A stretch of DNA of 64,000 bases, from the NCBI GenBank assembly GCA_964023205.1, contig OZ026838.1:24393843-24457842 (forward strand). The letters are read 5' to 3'. Below are positions 61,201 through 64,000 of this stretch, piece after piece (within the stretch, counting starts at the first letter, position 1; each line of letters begins with the position of its first letter). This DNA comes from Lutraria lutraria (taxonomy: Eukaryota; Mollusca; Bivalvia; Venerida; Mactridae). A program made the translations under genes and the position numbers. Below the pieces are notes generated by a model. The model saw only the letters and a list, made by a program, of their open reading frames with translations, was not told the origin of the DNA and ran no database searches.

Positions 61201-61790
61201 ATATTTAATTCGTTAATACATAAATTTTCAAATTTATAGTAAGCATTCAATAGCAAGCTCAATAAAGACAACTAGCAGCATTCAAATTAATGCAAAATAA
61301 TTTGAATTCAAACATTATACTTTTTTTGTGACATAGTAATTCAATATTGTCTTCATTTGAAACTTTAACAAAGTGCTTTTCATTCATCCTGTCATGATAT
61401 CAACTCACACTTCTGATATTTCTCAATCAGATACCAAGTACAATGTATAAAATATGTATAACATGCAATATGGCATTATATGATATGTCCTTTCAGACTT
61501 CTTGCCCATCTCTTGAAATAATACAATAAATACTACCTAATCATGAATCTCAGTTATATATGGCTAAATAATATTCAGCATATTTGAATATATATCATCA
61601 CCTGAATGCATCACTTAAGGATTTCAGCAATACAAATTTCTTAACTTATATTATTTAAGTTAAATAAACTTCGCATTTTGTCTTCCATATGGCTCAAGGT
61701 TTATTGAATACATGTGTATCTTCACTGCTTGTAAGACTTTTACTGAGATTGAGTATATCATTTAAGGTATCTATAGGGTCATACAAATTC
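58250..61790 (-). other. Gene-free, repeat-poor stretch between convergent genes; possible long TMEM53 3' UTR
   Basis: About 3.5 kb without recognisable exons, SINEs or MITEs, unlike everything to the left. The plus strand is rich in A and C runs (for example ACAAACAACAAACATAATAT), so a minus-strand transcript would be U/G-rich like a 3' UTR. A closer AATAAA on the minus strand (61700-61705) would instead give a UTR of only about 100 bases. The short open frames here show no protein features. Confidence 0.45.
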
Positions 61791-62815
61791 TCATTCAGCT
61801 TTGGTACCCAAGTACTCATCAGTACTTTCAAAGTCATCATTTCCACCTTCAGCATTTTCCTGTCCATATCCCATACAGAAGCCCAGAAAGTCTTGACAGG
61901 CCTCAGAATACTCCTGAGCATGTTTACGAAGGTGTGATACATGATCAGTATCATCCCAACAAACGGAGTCAACATGCACACCAAGTTTCTTCCTTCTTTC
62001 GATCATTTCTTCAATATCAGATGAGTAGATTATTTTATCAACTTTGGAGTAAAGATACAGCATTGGCCATCTTGTAGGGTCTGAGGCCATATTATCATAC
62101 AGGAAAAAGTTACTTTTACTTTTCTTTGATGGATAAAACTTGGCAAAAATCCAAGAAACCAAACCAGTGCCAAGTAAGTAGATGAACATCCAAATTATCA
62201 TAACACATCTAACAATAGGATTAACATTCAAACTAGACCCATATGCTGCTGCTGCTCTGGACAATCGTGGCTTTCCTGGTGCACTGTCAATCACGACACC
62301 ACAAACACTCAGATTCTTGTATCTGAAAAAACAACAACATAAGAATGAAAGAAATGTAAAAGGATAATGCTCAATTTCATAACAAATTTATGAATATGCA
62401 GTCTTTTTAATACCTATTTCGAAAAGCAACTTTCAACCACTTATCTTTGCGTTAAGTACTACTGCTTTTGGTTTGCCATATATTTCCCAACTAATATCAT
62501 ATCACTCAAATATGCCAAGGGACAAAGAAAAAGAATATTTGTTAACTTATATTCTGAAATATCTTAACTAATTAGTCAGTTTTTTATATCAAATTGTCAG
62601 GATAAAATATGTACCTTTCATCTCCACTTGTTAACACCTCCACAATATTGGAGTACACATAACTGCCATTATTACTGAATATGTGAAATAAAATTGGGTT
62701 CTCTGTGATGGAATAGTCATCTAATAAATCCAGAATCTTGCAAGCAGTATCACGCAGTTTTTCAACATTGAAAAATGCCACATCTCTGGGTGAAGTGTAT
62801 TTTATAGTAATACAA
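61791..62815 (-). CDS. TMEM53: TMEM53 (DUF829) orthologue, last two exons; 5' end not in window
   Basis: Minus-strand exons 62815-62615 and 62322-61791 (stop TGA at 61793-61791), GT-AG with matching phase, giving about 243 C-terminal residues. Family blocks: IKYTSPRDVAFF, ILFHIFSNNGSYVY, GVVIDSAPGKP, RWPMLYLYSKVDKII, EEMIERRKKLGV, DDTDHVSHLRKH and ACQDFLGF. TMEM53 is a nuclear-envelope/ER membrane protein with an alpha/beta-hydrolase-like fold (candidate Ser in FSNNG, His in HVSHLR); in vertebrates it limits BMP-SMAD signalling. One membrane segment (CVMIIWMFIYLLGTGLV) sits in the last exon. The upstream exon (start, GW.GC motif) was not found up to 64000. It ends about 4.4 kb from the lipoprotein stop, tail to tail. 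The acidic C-terminal tail (EGGNDDFESTDEY) is an extension relative to the human protein as I recall it. Confidence 0.92.
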
Positions 62816-64000
62816 CTGCAAGAAAAAATAATCATTTAGAGACATTACAGAATTTGATAAAGGGTTCCACGAAACTTGTTAGTAAAAAGCATCTGATTTC
62901 ATATGAAACATGATACAATGCATATTACATTTAAAGTTCATTCATTACAGTATAGTTATTAAATTAGCCTTAGGTTATGGATGTAAAGAACTCCATTTAC
63001 TGCCTCCTAGCATACCAGTAGGCAATATTACTTCTTATGATAATATGAACCATTGTTATTGTTCAAGATCTATGCTAATTATAAATACTTTTTAGTTTTA
63101 TCTTAGTAAAGTCATGAAGTAGTCACTAATCTACATGGTGCACATAGACAGTAGACAAATGCCAGAATGTCTTGGGAGGAAATGTCTTGGGTGAAGGGTT
63201 CTGGTCAAAATGTACCCACTTTATTTAAATCAAAATGTATCAAATTGATGGTCAAAAGGTACCAATTCTGACATCAAAATGTACTCATTAGCAAATTTAT
63301 GATAAAACACTTAAACAGTTTAATACATTTTTGATTTATCATGATGCATATTTGTGCTATATAACTCATATATTATCCTGGCTTCTTCTGTTTTTGACGG
63401 TGCAAGCATATTTCGCCCGGTAAATAAACGGACATTTATTGCATGCACAATTTGACATGGAAGTAATTACTATATTTAGATTTCTACATAAAATACAGAT
63501 TTCTAAGCAAGACAGTAGAGTATTGACCTTTTTAGAGCTGTTTCATGAAGGCAGCCATTTTTGTTTTCCCACTCAGTGATGTTACATGTTTTCGACGGTT
63601 TTCATTGGTCGATATAAAAAGCGATAGGGGGTAGTTAAAAAGTCAATAAACACATTTTTTCTCAAAAGCGAACTTCAGTCAGTGAGTTCAACAAATATTG
63701 GAAATCAAAACACTGTTTTCACTAACATAACTAACTGTCAACTTTTAATAGCAAATATGATGCACTACTCAGGTCATCAGCAAAATATGACCGGTCCTTA
63801 CTCTTTACCTGGGACTTGGCCTGAATTATTACTGGATAATTAGAGAATTAGCATAGTGAGGAAACACAATTTTGTGGTCTGACACTGAAAGAAAGTATTA
63901 GTGGGAGAACAACTTTTGAGAACACCCTGTACAAAAATTTGTTCAGACCACATGACTACCAGAAAAGGCGTGCACATATTTGTTTGAAGATTATATTTGA
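62816..64000. other. TMEM53 intron 1 / upstream sequence, no exon recognised
   Basis: No minus-strand exon with the expected GW.GC…KYS motif was found, so the first exon probably lies beyond 64000. About 63190-63300 has a loosely repeated TCAAAATGTACC/TCAAAAGGTACC motif. Nothing else is supportable. Confidence 0.5.

Noticed and set aside
11867..62815. Functional link between the lipoprotein and TMEM53 through BMP signalling
   Set aside because: Both families have BMP-related members (crossveinless-d, TMEM53), but adjacency alone in an animal genome does not support a joint system.

Overview
This is a 64 kb piece of AT-rich, intron-rich animal nuclear DNA. It most likely comes from a marine bivalve mollusc. 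The clues are abundant dispersed 'AGCTCACxxG…GTGAGCT' repeats, many small inverted-repeat elements and tRNA-derived SINEs, and genes with about 100-300 bp exons and GT-AG introns. The species call is an inference from repeat style. There are no bacterial-type operons, CRISPR arrays, rRNA genes or convincing functional tRNA genes.

Three protein-coding genes can be read. (1) 5051-8142 (+): a four-exon TauD/TfdA-type Fe(II)/2-oxoglutarate dioxygenase of 317 aa, complete. (2) 11867-57376 (+): one very large gene, reconstructed here as 45 coding exons and about 2,505 aa. It is a large lipid transfer protein (vitellogenin/apolipophorin superfamily) with signal peptide, N-terminal lipid-binding module, a basic exon carrying an RKKR furin-type site, a von Willebrand D domain, a Cys-rich segment and a C-terminal von Willebrand A-like domain that has lost its metal-binding motif. 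Exon 17 carries an apparent 2-base frameshift in this sequence. (3) 61791-62815 (-): the last two exons of a TMEM53 (DUF829) orthologue, converging tail to tail on gene 2. Its 5' exon lies beyond the window or was not recognised.

The rest is repeat-rich. 1-1090 is a 57-bp minisatellite that decays rightward. 1091-5050 and 8143-11866 are intergenic with SINE and inverted-repeat fragments. The lipoprotein introns hold at least a dozen about 180-bp Tc1-tip MITEs in several families, four further minisatellites (28, 33, 41 and 60 bp), three copies of the AGCTCAC element, a mariner-like relic, and an 1.8 kb transposon-like insertion that splits the 33-bp minisatellite in two. 57377-61790 separates the two convergent genes; about 58.25-61.7 kb is unusually repeat-free and strand-asymmetric.

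Functionally, the lipoprotein would be secreted and carry lipid in haemolymph or to oocytes. TMEM53 is a nuclear-envelope/ER membrane protein, and the dioxygenase is metabolic. Nothing in the sequence shows that the three act together.
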